This document shows, piece by piece, positions 46,131-56,412 of a DNA stretch of 64,000 bases. The stretch is from NCBI GenBank assembly GCA_020796225.1, contig CM036758.1, forward strand, positions 32,209,647-32,273,646. Reading direction: 5' to 3'. This DNA is from Arion vulgaris. Its lineage: Eukaryota; Mollusca; Gastropoda; Stylommatophora; Arionidae. Numbering within the stretch: the stretch's first letter is position 1; each line of letters starts with the position of its first letter. The notes below the pieces were generated by a model. That model did no database searches, had not been told where the DNA came from, and worked only from the letters and a program-made list of their open reading frames with translations. A program made the position numbers and the translations under genes.

Positions 46131-46380
46131 GATTTAATCATCCTTTTCTTTTGGTGGTAGGTAACTGGCACATCCGGTTGCTCTCCTGCAGCACCTTCCT
46201 TGGCCAATCGGTCTGCTTTTTCATTTCCTGGTATTCCACAGTGAGAGGGTATCCACTGCAAGACGACCCTGCGCTGCTCGGACAATCTAGACAGTAGGGT
46301 CTGTAGACATGGTAATTTTCTGGACTGGAGTGCTTGGAGTGCTGATTTTGCATCCACATCAATCATCGAATGTAACTTAG

Positions 46381-46850
46381 AGTGATTCTTTGATGATTAC
46401 TTCACACAGCCCCCAAAACATATGTTCTATTTCTTCTAACTTTAACATTTGTTTCAAATAATTGACAAGACATTTTTTCTGAATTCGTCACATTTTATTA
46501 ATTTTCCCATTTATTTTTGATACATTTAACTTTCATTAGTGTTAGTTCTTTTCCAACTATTATTACCGTACGTTCAGATTGAGACAACATTGGAATTCAA
46601 AATTTGTAATTTATTTTTTAAACTATGTAACGTGGCATCTTGTATTTTATTAAAATGTAAATCTACATGTTTGATTTGTGGTGCATTCACATAGCATTCT
46701 GAACTTCTAGTTAAGATTGTAGGTACTTGTGTTGTGACAACGCTGAATGAGTGTAGAACTATGAGAGTATCTTGTTAGCAGTCACAAAGACTGCATTGCA
46801 TCAATTTATTTAGTCTGCTAAAATGTCATGTATTGAAAGAGGTAAAGCTC
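46381..46850. other. BET intron 1, unassigned stretch
   Basis: AT-rich. No gene or repeat family recognised. Confidence 0.5.
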
Positions 46851-47098
46851 ACCCGAGTGGTTACCAGGGCCCAAATTTGGGGTGTAAAGAATAGAACCAT
46901 TGCTACCTGCCACGCATGTCGTAAGAGGCGACTAAGGAGGTTTGGCTGAATCGGATGCACATGTCCTAAACGTGTAGAAGTCTATGCGTTGAGGGGCCTA
47001 CCAAACCAATGTGCAACGTATACACGTTCTTGGCAAAGATCGAACATATCACAAAGTGATTAAAATTGGTCGTAAAGAACAAACGCAAAGAAGAAGAA
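46851..47098 (+). mobile_element. SINE-A, plus orientation
   Basis: From CACCCGAGTGGTTACCAGGG through CATGTCGTAAGAGGCGACTA to GCAAAGAAGAAGAAG. Flanks AGAGGTAAAG and AGAGATAAAG are a probable, slightly diverged TSD. Confidence 0.9.
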
Positions 47099-47348
47099 GA
47101 GATAAAGGCATAAATAAAATTATTAAATTAATGGGAGATAGAAAGAACATTTTGGACTGTTTTGGTTCATTGCACAAGTTAACATCTGAACTGATAGTCA
47201 GCACTGAGGACAGCCATTTGAGTAAATCTATGATCGCCAATGACAGCCTATATGGCACATGATGATACTAGCGAAATTGGATATCTTTAAATAACTCAAA
47301 TCTTGTTGCCATTGACAATTTCTATAGTGTTTTTCATTTATTCATCAG

Positions 47349-47549
47349 GTTTATGATTTCAACAATCATGAGGATGGTAACAGCGGGAATGAACAGCCAC
47401 CACCTCCGCCTCCAAAATCTAAAGGAAGGCGAGGCCGGAACACAAACCAGCTTCAGTTTATGCTAAAAACTGTGGTCAAAGCAGTATGGAAACATCAGTT
47501 TGCTTGGCCATTCCATCAACCTGTGGATGCAGTAAAAATGCAGCTGCAT
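47349..47549 (+). CDS. BRD2/3/4: BET exon 2: N-terminus and start of bromodomain 1
   Basis: [20 protein letters not shown], then basic [20 protein letters not shown] and [22 protein letters not shown] is the acetyl-lysine shelf of BD1 and 'TNQLQ' marks BET helix Z. Donor CTGCAT|GTAAGT. Confidence 0.96.
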
Positions 47550-47589
47550 GTAAGTTGCCTTGTATAAAGATATTTGATTTATTCTACTC

Positions 47590-48660
47590 TGGGACATTAA
47601 AGGTGGGTTAGTTAGTTAGTCATCAGGCATCCCTATTGCACAAGTCCATAAGTACTTCGATCAGAGCTTTAGGTTATCCATCAATACACTCCTGCTGGCA
47701 GTTCCAATCCTGTGTTGGTTAAGGAAACAACTGTCTTCCTCATATAGTGTTCAAATCTAGCAACGCCAGGTTTGAATATAGAAGAGTGGTTGAATCGTTG
47801 GAATACCCAGATGACTGGGTACATCATGTACTTAGAAATGAATGAAGCTTAAATCCACAGCAAAGACCAGTCTGCTGCAAAGGAAATATACATTTATCAA
47901 CTTGTGAACAGTTATACAATTCATAAAAGAACAACAGATTAAATGGTTTGGACACCTGACCAGAATGCCCTGGTATCGCCTACCACAGAGAGCCACGCAG
48001 AAAAAATATAATGAGTACAAGGCAAGAGGAAGACCACGCAAAGATGGAGCGACGGCATCAAGAACAGCCTTACGAAAATGAATATCAGCTTACAAAGTGC
48101 CTTTTAAAAAGCACACACAAGATCAATACGTTTCACCCCCAACACTTCTATAAAGAAGTAAATGGTGGAAGAGAAGAACAACAACAGAGCATTGTGAATT
48201 GTCTCACACTTAAGTCACACTAACTGATCAGAAACTACATTGATAGTGTCCTGGACTGTATGCAAGCAGCTAGATCCTTCCTTTCGTTTGCTTGAAATAT
48301 TGTCTAAATATGTCTCCTGTATAAATTTCACCGTCTTTTGTAGCTCGCACAGAGATCCTTGTAGTTTTCTGTCCAGTGTTGTTTCACTAGGCCAGTGAGT
48401 ATATCATATTCTGGGCAGTCTTGAAGTATGTAGACATGACTGAATCGCTAATCTTGAGTTTGTATACATGTGGCTCTGGAGTAGATTGTGACCTGTTCTG
48501 AGGCTCAGAACTTGTTCTAATCTGCTCATATTGTAGTAGTTGTACCTCTATCCATAATACTTGCGGCAAGTGGTGTTGCGTGTCATTCCTATGGAGAAGG
48601 ATCGAGCCATATGGGGTAAAGCATGTTGCTTTGAAGTAAATCCTTCTGCTTTAGGTCTTT
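47590..48660. mobile_element. LINE and SINE-H fragments in BET intron 2
   Basis: 47620-47720 LINE piece (minus). 47850-48210 plus-strand LINE (IKWFGHLTRMPWYRLPQR, ARGRPRKDG). 48290-48560 minus LINE RNase-H-tail region with the empty SINE-F site at about 48395. 48560-48650 SINE-H fragment (plus). Confidence 0.65.
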
Positions 48661-48767
48661 TTTAAAACCCCAGCTTCTATTTATAAGAAAAGGTAACTAC
48701 AAATTACTGTAGCTGCATCATGTATTTCAATTTGGAAGTTAATGTGGTTTGGTTTTTCTATTGCCAG

Positions 48768-48914
48768 GATTATCATAAGATAATCAAGAACCCTATGGAC
48801 TTAGGGACTATCAAGAAACGGCTGGAAATATACTACTATAACTCAGCCAAAGAAACCATGCAGGACTTCAACACAATGTTCACCAACTGTTATGTTTACA
48901 ACAAGCCTGGTGAT
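48768..48914 (+). CDS. BRD2/3/4: BET exon 3: core of bromodomain 1
   Basis: [20 protein letters not shown], then [19 protein letters not shown] and CYVYNKPGD. The Asn of NCYVYN is the acetyl-lysine-binding residue. Acceptor TATTGCCAG; donor GGTGAT|GTAAGT. Confidence 0.97.
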
Positions 48915-48969
48915 GTAAGTAATAACATTTTACTATATGTTCAGATTTCTTCATTCGCTTTTACATCAA

Positions 48970-49740
48970 CCACTCGTTAAATAACTCTGGTCTGTATGTG
49001 ATATAGAGACTTGTAGTAGCGTAAGTTTGTTGTTCCAGTTTGGTGCCTACAGATCTGTTGGCCAGCACATCTAGCTTTGCATTCTTTTTTGGGTTCACCT
49101 CCCCAAGTTGCAGGGAAACTGACCTAGACGAATGCATCCTCCTAGGCTAGACATCAGTTGCCTGTTCTACAGCACTGGAGGATTGGGCTGACTTATGTGT
49201 TTCGGCAGGCCACATTTGTTCTCCCTGCCTAAGAGAGACCAGCCAACCCGTTTTACTGGATATCCTTATATTTTAAAATGTCCTGTGTTTTACGAATATT
49301 TGGGCAGTACATTGCCAATAATAACCAAATATTGGTTTTTGAGCCGATCTCATAGCACAGTTTTTTCTTTCTCTTGATTGTCCTATGTTTTCTTTATGTG
49401 AATCTTTGTGCCTTGAATGTCAGATTTCAAAATGTTGAAAATTCTGTTGTAGTTTGCATTTTTCCTTCCGAATGCACGTTAAATTTCAACCATATTGTCG
49501 CCCGAGTGGTTACCGGGGCCCAAATTTGGGTGTAAAGAATAGAAACACTGTTACCTGCCATGCATGTCGTAAGAGGTGACTAAGGAGGTTTGGCTGAAAT
49601 CGGATGCACATGTCCTTAACTTGTAGAAATCTATGCGTTTAGGGGCCTACCAAACCAATGTGCAACGATACACGTTCTTGATCAAACATATCACAGAGTG
49701 ATTAAAATTGGTCGTAAAGAACCAACGCAAAGAAGAAGAA
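48970..49740. mobile_element. Diverged SINE-B and a SINE-A with TSD in BET intron 3
   Basis: 48970-49170 is a diverged minus SINE-B. 49499-49738 is a plus SINE-A flanked by AACCATATTGT at 49488-49498 and 49739-49749. 49180-49480 has nothing identifiable. Confidence 0.8.
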
Positions 49741-49984
49741 CCATATTGTTCCCATCTGAAGAAACATTACTGCCCAAGTAGTTAAAATCTGTTACTATCT
49801 ATAAATTGGTATCGTCTTTTTATTTTTCTCATCCAGTATTCTAGTTTATCCTCATTACTTTGGTTTTGTTTGATTTGGTTTACTCTGTATGTTATAAATA
49901 AAAACTAGTAATTGTATATCTGTTTTTAGAAGGTTAGGAAATTCTCTAAATTGATAATTTCTTTCTTTTTTTTTAATCTTCCAG

Positions 49985-50053
49985 GATATTACGTTGATGG
50001 CCCAAGAGCTTGAGAAATTATTTCTACAGAAAGTAGCTGACATGCCACCAGAG
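49985..50053 (+). CDS. BRD2/3/4: BET exon 4: end of bromodomain 1
   Basis: DITLMAQELEKLFLQKVADM then PPE: helix C of BD1. 23 codons, phase 0 at both ends. Confidence 0.96.
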
Positions 50054-50115
50054 GTAAATATAATTTTCAGTTTTAAGAAAATGTCTGATTTTTTATCTTT
50101 TGTTTAAATTTGATT

Positions 50116-50246
50116 CAATCCTCCCGGGCATCAGGCCTGAGTCAGTTGACAGTGAAGTGCCTAAAATCAGTGGAGGATAGATAACTAGTCCCAAGTTTAA
50201 TCCCAGCCAGCCTCAATAAGCTGAGTTGATTCATGACCTGGGTACA
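50116..50246 (+). repeat. 131-bp core repeat, outlying copy
   Basis: Starts CAATCCTCCCGGGCATCAGG and ends TGATTCATGACCTGGGTACA. Six more copies lie in the same orientation at 56083-59114. Confidence 0.9.
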
Positions 50247-50364
50247 TGTCTTCTTTAAGAACAACAATCAAAATGGTCAATTTTTTGGTCTTTATATACA
50301 TATATATAATATTTATATATATTATACTCCCAGATACACACAATTTTGGACTATTGTCTTTCTA

Positions 50365-50625
50365 AGTGTTTTCTTCTTCTTTGCGTTTGTTCTTTATGAC
50401 CAATTTTAATCACTTTGTGATATGTTTGATCTTTGCCAAGAACATGTATACGTTGCACATTGGTTTTGTAAGGCCCCTAAACGCATAGACTTCTATACGT
50501 TTAGGACATGTGCATCCGATTTCAACCAACTCTTCCTCAGTTGCCTCTTACGACATGAGTGGCAGGTAACAGTGGTTCTATTCTTTACACCCCAATTTGG
50601 GCCTGTAACCACTCGGCGAGTTTTC
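50365..50625 (-). mobile_element. SINE-A
   Basis: TTCTTCTTTGCGTTTGTTC through to GTAACCACTCGGCG. Approximate flanking repeat AGTGTTTTCTT/AGTTTTCTT. Ends about 55 bp before exon 5. Confidence 0.88.
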
Positions 50626-50676
50626 TTAATTCTTGGTTATTTTTTTGTTATTGAATTCACTTTTTTAATTGTACAG

Positions 50677-50988
50677 GAAATTGACCTGCCTGTAGGAGGC
50701 AAAAAGGGAAGAGGGGCTAAAGCAGCCGCAGCTACAGCAGCACGATCAGCTTTGAAGAGTCTGAGCGCTGACAAGGCATCAACGCCAACTCTTATACCAA
50801 GGAGTACTCCATCTCGATCTGCAACAGCTGCTGCTTACCAATCACTTTCAAAATCGACTCCAGCAATAATCGTGTCACCTACGAGCTCCAAGTTGGCCAT
50901 GTCCGCCACAGTGCCACTGGAAGATATTCAGCCAGCCTCTTTGCAGGCAGTACCCCCTGCTGCTGTGTTGCCATCTCAACCACCAAAG
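50677..50988 (+). CDS. BRD2/3/4: BET exon 5: inter-bromodomain linker
   Basis: EIDLPVGGKKGRGAKAAAAT, then Ala/Ser/Pro-rich sequence to PPAAVLPSQPPK. 104 codons, low complexity, typical of the BET linker. Basic KKGRGAK near its start. Frame intact. Confidence 0.92.
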
Positions 50989-51263
50989 GTAAACTTCACA
51001 TTGTCTAATATCAGATAACACTACCTGAAAAACTTAATAAGCGTGTCATACAATGTTTAAAAATATAACTTCTCAAACATAACCTAAGTCTTAATTTGGT
51101 ATGAATGTCCTACTTATGTTCCTATAACATCCTAGTTAGAGCACTATAGTCTTTAGAATCGGGTGAATCAGTTTTAATAACCCCCAGAGAAATCACCGGA
51201 ACTAATGAATATGGTAAATAGACAGTAAACAAGTATTAATGGTTTCCGGAAAAAACAATTTAC

Positions 51264-51990
51264 TTCTGCTTTGCATTTCTTTCTTTACAACTGATTTTAA
51301 TCACTCTTTGTGATAAATTTGATCTTTGCCAAGAACGTGTATACGTTGCACATTGGTGTGTAGGCCCCTAAACGCATAGAATTCTACACGTTTAGGACAT
51401 GTGCATACCACAAAGCTTAAACTCTATAAAAGCATTGTTTTGCCAGTTTTGCTCTACGGATCGAAGTGTTGGAGGATGACCAAAGGAGATACTAGCAGGC
51501 TGTCAGTTTTCCACCACTCTTGTCTTCGCAGAATCTTGGGAATCTTTTGCCAGTAAAAATATCCAATAACCAACTACAAGACACAAGACAAGAGGCAATG
51601 AATGACATACTCAAAAAGAGAAGATGGAAATGGCTCGGACATGTTATGAGAATGAGACAAGAAATGCCTGCAAGGATAGCCCTCACTTGGACACCAGAGG
51701 GAAAGAGAAAGAAAGGCAGACCACGGACAACATGGAGGCGCATGATGGAAGAGGAACTGACACCGCATCTCTGACGTGGGACTCTGCGCTGAAGGTTGCA
51801 CGGGACAGGAGAGCATGGAAAGTCCTTTCTGAAGCCCCATGTGTCACTAGGCATGACGGGATTAAGTAAGTAAGTAAGACATGTGCATCCGATTTGATCA
51901 AAACTCCTTAGACGCCTCTTATGACATGCGTGGCAGGTGACAGTGGTTTTGTTATTTACACCCCAAATTTGGGCCCCGGTAACCACTCAA
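51264..51990 (-). mobile_element. SINE-A split by a LINE 3' end with TSD
   Basis: SINE-A pieces 51264-51406 and 51879-51985. Insert 51407-51878 is a plus-strand LINE 3' end (SCLRRILGIFWPVKISNNQL, KRRWKWLGHVMRMRQEM, GKRKKGRPRTTWRRMMEEEL) with a (TAAG)n tail. ACATGTGCAT is duplicated at 51397-51406 and 51879-51888. Confidence 0.93.
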
Positions 51991-52149
51991 AACACAGGAT
52001 TCTTTAGAAACAAGATTTGCGAAACAAAGTATGATCGCATATCTGCGCTGAACTGTTTAAGAAATTTCTGTCAGAAATTCTATACAATTGAAACTTAGAC
52101 AAGGAAAGATCCACGATTTCTTGTACAATATATTTAGCAAGTAGACATG

Positions 52150-52800
52150 TGATGGACTGATATTCGGTCACAGTGACCATTGACTGTAGTTATCAGATAT
52201 GGGGACTATCATCATAGCACTCCAGACATCTCCATAGGTGCTCCGGCCGCTGCCTCAACAAATTCAGCATCGGCCAAACACTGCCAGTTTGATGTTGATT
52301 TTATATATTTGCTATGTCATTTTTTTCGGCTGTACCAATATCTCATTCTGGTCAGAACAGAAGAATGCATAGAACAAAAGTTGTCAAAGTAAAACAGTGT
52401 AGTGTGGCACACAGGAGACCCGGACATAGAAAATATAATCCTACTTTATAACTGTAGAAGAGATTAGGGCCATCACCACATATATTGCCCCAGACAGTAA
52501 TGGCATAAAAAAGAAGTTATGCAGGTGACACTTGACCTCGAGAACCTGCTGTAAATACTAACGGAAAGCTGTTTCAACTAAAGAGTGGGGAGGAGAATAA
52601 TAGCATGTTGGGCTTATTTTCAATCAAAAAGTTCCCACCTACACAGTGTCTGCAAATTAGAAAGCTACAACCCTGGCAGAGCGTTGCAGAAATTGGATGT
52701 ACTCATAGGTGCACAAGTGTCACAATGTACAATCGCTCTTAGGCTCAGATCACAAAGAGTGGTTTAACAAGTGGTCGATATGAAGTATTTGAAGAAGATA
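52150..52800. mobile_element. LINE fragment and truncated SINE-B
   Basis: 52190-52390 minus LINE piece like 5930-6060 ('gactatcatcatagcactcc'). 52675-52795 plus SINE-B 3' part with GAAGAAG tail. 52400-52670 unassigned. Confidence 0.65.
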
Positions 52801-52935
52801 GCTACATCTAAAAGTCTACATTGAACGTGTCCAAAAAACTTAACGATAAGCAGTTAGCAACTTAACCGTACATTTAGTTAATGATGCACTTAATATGTAT
52901 GCATATATTTATATATCTACCATGTCCAGCATCAG

Positions 52936-53240
52936 TATATTAGTTTGGCTGAAATCGGATGCACATGTCCTAAACGTGTAGAAGGCTATGCGTTTAGGGC
53001 CTACCACGTATGAGTGGTTACCGGGGCCCATATTTGGAGTGTAAAGAATAGAACCACTGTTACCTGCCACGCATGTCGTAAGAGGCACTGAGGTGGTTTG
53101 GCTGAAATCGGATGTACATGTCCTAAACGTGTAGAAATATATGCGTTTAGGGGCCTAACTAATGTGCAACGTATACACGTTCTTGGCAAAGATCAAACAT
53201 ATCACAAAGATTGATTAATATGGTTGTAAAGAAGTATATT
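52936..53240 (+). mobile_element. SINE-A, partial head-to-tail dimer
   Basis: The segment GTTTGGCTGAAATCGGATGC to 'tgcgtttagggcctacca' appears at 52945-53007 and again at 53095-53155, with a full head ('gagtggttaccggggccc') between. Looks like a truncated copy fused to a second copy. Confidence 0.85.
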
Positions 53241-53330
53241 AGTATCCTTTATAATATCCTTTATATTATAATCTACCTTATATTTCCAAACATTTAGTTT
53301 ACAAAATGTTGTACACATATATCTCTTTAG

Positions 53331-53534
53331 CCCAAAAAGAGCTTAAAGAGAAAGGCAGATACAACAACACCTGGTACTTTCATTGGATCAACTAATATGC
53401 CACCAATGTTGTATGACCCACCTTATGAACCTATGACCATTGGTGGTAAAGGTCAAGCAAATCGCAGAGAAAGTGTACGTCAGATAAAGAAACCAAAGCT
53501 TCCAGACGAGCAAGGAAACATCATTGATGTTAAT
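53331..53534 (+). CDS. BRD2/3/4: BET exon 6: linker before bromodomain 2
   Basis: PKKSLKRKADTTTPGTFIGS, then YEPMTIGGKGQANRRESVRQ and IKKPKLPDEQGN. KRKADTTTP and RRES.R.IK.P are strongly conserved BET motifs (basic, nuclear-localising). 68 codons, phase 0. Confidence 0.96.
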
Positions 53535-53734
53535 GTAAGTATCATAGGCCTTTATACAATACTCTGTATTATATCTTTTATTGTTTTATACAGCCCTGTT
53601 ACCTTTAACGTTACATTCACCGCATGACATACTAAATTTCCTCATAAGGTTAATTTCATCTACACTTATTCTGTGTAATCTGTCGTATTAGTTGTCTTGT
53701 ATTTACAACATATATTTAGAGTTTCCGTTAGGTA

Positions 53735-54560
53735 TATTTTCATTGCACTTCAGACATGTCCATAGGTGCTTCAATCTCATACGCAATATCTCCCTTAACA
53801 GCATCCAACAACTAACCGTACCAGTTCGATGTTGATTGATGAGACTCCTCATATATGTTATTTTCTGGCCACTCCAATCTTGTATCTAAACTCTTGCAAT
53901 CTAGCGTTTGATGTGGATTGGTTTAAATAAAAGTCCTCTTTGCAGCTACACTCAATGGGGGCGCTCAGGATGTCGGTTCTATCCATTGACTGACCCCCTG
54001 TTATGGTTGCAGGGCCAGTCTGTCTGCTCTGTCATTGCTATTGACACCCGTGTGTCCTGAGAGTGTTTGATACAAAGTGTGCGGTAGAGACATTGTCAGT
54101 GACCCTTCACTTTGTGGTTGTTTATAGATATATATGGGACAATTCAGGACGTGATGAAATCAGGGAAATGTCAGGTCAAACATAAGTAACAACTGTTATT
54201 TTTAAAAAAAGATGGCAATATCTTTTGCACATCCAACCAGCATTACTGGGAAAATGTTACTCCAAAGGTTTTGAGCATGACTATACCTAATACTTTGCTT
54301 AATTGTTAGAGACAGTCGCCCATGTGTTGCCGGAGCTCGTAAGGGGAGCAAAGATAGTAAAACTGCAACCTACAAGGCATGTCGTAAGAGGTGACCGAGG
54401 TAGGGACCTAGGGTAGCCTACCCTAGTAAATAAAAAGCGTCACAGAAATTGAATGTGCTGACGTTTTGCACAATGTTCAATACGCTGCAATTAGGCTCAA
54501 ATCATATGCAAATCACAAAGGTATGCATGTGGTGGATATGGAGCGCTCTACTAATATAAT
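53735..54560. mobile_element. LINE fragment (minus) and SINE-B (plus) in BET intron 6
   Basis: 53735-54070 shares 'gacatgtccataggtgctt' and 'catcaatcgaact'-type phrases with 14950-15300. 54305-54555 is SINE-B with core CATGTCGTAAGAGGTGACCG but a lost GAA tail. Confidence 0.7.
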
Positions 54561-54624
54561 GACAGTGTATTTGTTCAAGTATTCTAATCTCCCTATCTTC
54601 ACATTGTTATAAATTTTGTTTCAG

Positions 54625-54719
54625 GTTCAACCCAGCACAAAATCTAAAAAACAAAACTGACAGAACAAATGCGATACTGTGGCTCTATTATCAAAGAATT
54701 AACTACCAAAAAACATCAG
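54625..54719 (+). CDS. BRD2/3/4: BET exon 7: start of bromodomain 2 (frameshift)
   Basis: VQPSTKSKKQ, then TEQMRYCGSIIKELTTKKHQ (helix Z of BD2). As written, the frame stops at TGA 54658-54660 because an A-run (54653-54656) is one base short; the exon is 95 nt where a multiple of 3 is needed. Splice sites are good (TTTCAG; CATCAG|GTAGGA). A homopolymer error is likely. Confidence 0.93.
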
Positions 54720-56060
54720 GTAGGAGAAAGTGTAAGTTTGATCAACATAATTAACCACAAGTGTCTTTTACCCTGTAAAGGTTTAAGAACACACATACAC
54801 ACCACCATTATTTCATTATATACGGTTAATTTATTTATAATGAAATTGATTGAGAATGTTGAGTGTCTTGAAAAGAAATATCAGGATACACCTGGCCAGG
54901 GCAATTTAGAGGTTAAATACATGAAGAATCTGGCAGCACAGATGTGAGCCATGTGTCATTTATATAAACATTAAAGAAGACAGCACCATCCTCGCTTGCT
55001 CTCACACTTCCGCTGGTTATAGCAAGATGCAGTCTAGAGAACGGAATGCAGCTAGTATCAGTGTGAGCTGTGGTAACGGCACCTTCAGTCCCACTTAAGA
55101 TTAACCTTTTTGGGTACCGGGTTAACATCTCCTCATCAGGCTCCACAATTGTAGCCAGGCTTTCTGTAGTCATCTCTTTATGGGGCTGTCACAGGGAGGC
55201 GGAGCAGACTTGTTCAGCTTTGTTGTTATGCTAGCAGTCAGCTCTTGAGACACTGGCTTTTATAAGCCCATGCAGCTTGTGTGTCCCCTGCAGATGAAGA
55301 GAGCTTCTGGTTCCAAAGAAGACTTAAAATTTTAGAAACAAATTGCTGCAGAAAATTATTAAAGTGTACTGTACAAAGAATGAGAAATGTATATATCCTA
55401 CAAGACCTACATTGGCTCATAGCAGTACATGTCCAGGGAACTGAAATATTTTGGGACATACTTGTTTTTACATTTTTAAATTGTGGACTATCATTTACAG
55501 GATGTCACCATCATCCACAATAAACGAGTCGTTGATATTGTAGGCATCACTTATATGTTCAGTAGTTTTGCCATCGCTTTATGAACGGTGGTCTATTTTT
55601 ACCATTAGTAAAAACACATTTGCTTCCAAACTGCCCGCAGCAGAGTTTTAACCAGGTAATATAGGAATCATTTTTGCTAAATATTTTATTAATTGCTTGT
55701 CAAATATCATAAATCAAGAGTATGTAAAAAATTGTACTATGATCAATGAGTAAATTTATTGTGTTTCGAGCCATAAAACTTACGGATCTTATTCTGTATT
55801 CGGTGAATATTGATCTTAATTAGTGCTGTTTCTAGTCTGTTCTTTCAAATTGTCTGTGCTGTTATTGTGTAAATTTGATTTAACGGATTAATTCAATCGT
55901 AATTGTCTTTTAAAAAAATTGAACCATAGTTATAATACATGCAGTTTTTGTGTGCAATTTTGCTGTCTTGACTTTAGTAGAACTGTCATCACACCTATTT
56001 ATTATATTAAACATACATGCAATTTATGTATTATAAATTATTAACTGCCGGAATTGCTAC
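54720..56060. other. BET intron 7, first part
   Basis: 54950-55330 is a GC-richer segment with a minus ORF starting MTTESLATIVEPDEEMLTRY that I cannot assign. It may be the end of an unrecognised mobile element. 55330-56060 unassigned; 55960-56060 is homologous to 58480-58580 and 58860-58960. Confidence 0.5.
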
Positions 56061-56082
56061 AAGATTTTGTGTCTGTTCGATT

Positions 56083-56372
56083 CAATCCTCCCGGGCATCA
56101 GGCCAGAGTCAGTTGACAATGAAGTGCCTAAAATCAGTGGAGGATAGATAACTAGTCCCAAGTTTAATCCCAGCCAGCCTCAATAAGCTGAGTTGATTCA
56201 TGGCCTGGGCACATTTGTAGAATACAATTTGATAGTGTCATTACTAATGTGTCAAAAGTATCAATATGCATGCTGAGGTGATTACACTATTTGTGGTTTT
56301 TTGTGTCTATGCATGTTACAAGTCTGTTTGGTCTAATCCTTTTCTAGTGGTTAGTTTGTGTTCATATTGTTA

Positions 56373-56412
<40 letters not shown>

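Larger units (their letters stand above)
45060..46380 (-). mobile_element. LINE (RNase H region) with SINE-F and SINE-A inserted
   Basis: Minus strand 46138-46366: DVDAKSALQALQSRKLPCLQ, LSEQRRVVLQWIPSHCGIPG and NEKADRLAKEGAAGEQ, a good RNase H. It continues past the SINE-A (45875-46118) as ILRLRTGHNRLRSHVYR and is cut again by SINE-F (45360-45686). 45070-45250 is a piece of the 39418-39700 LINE family. Confidence 0.82.
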
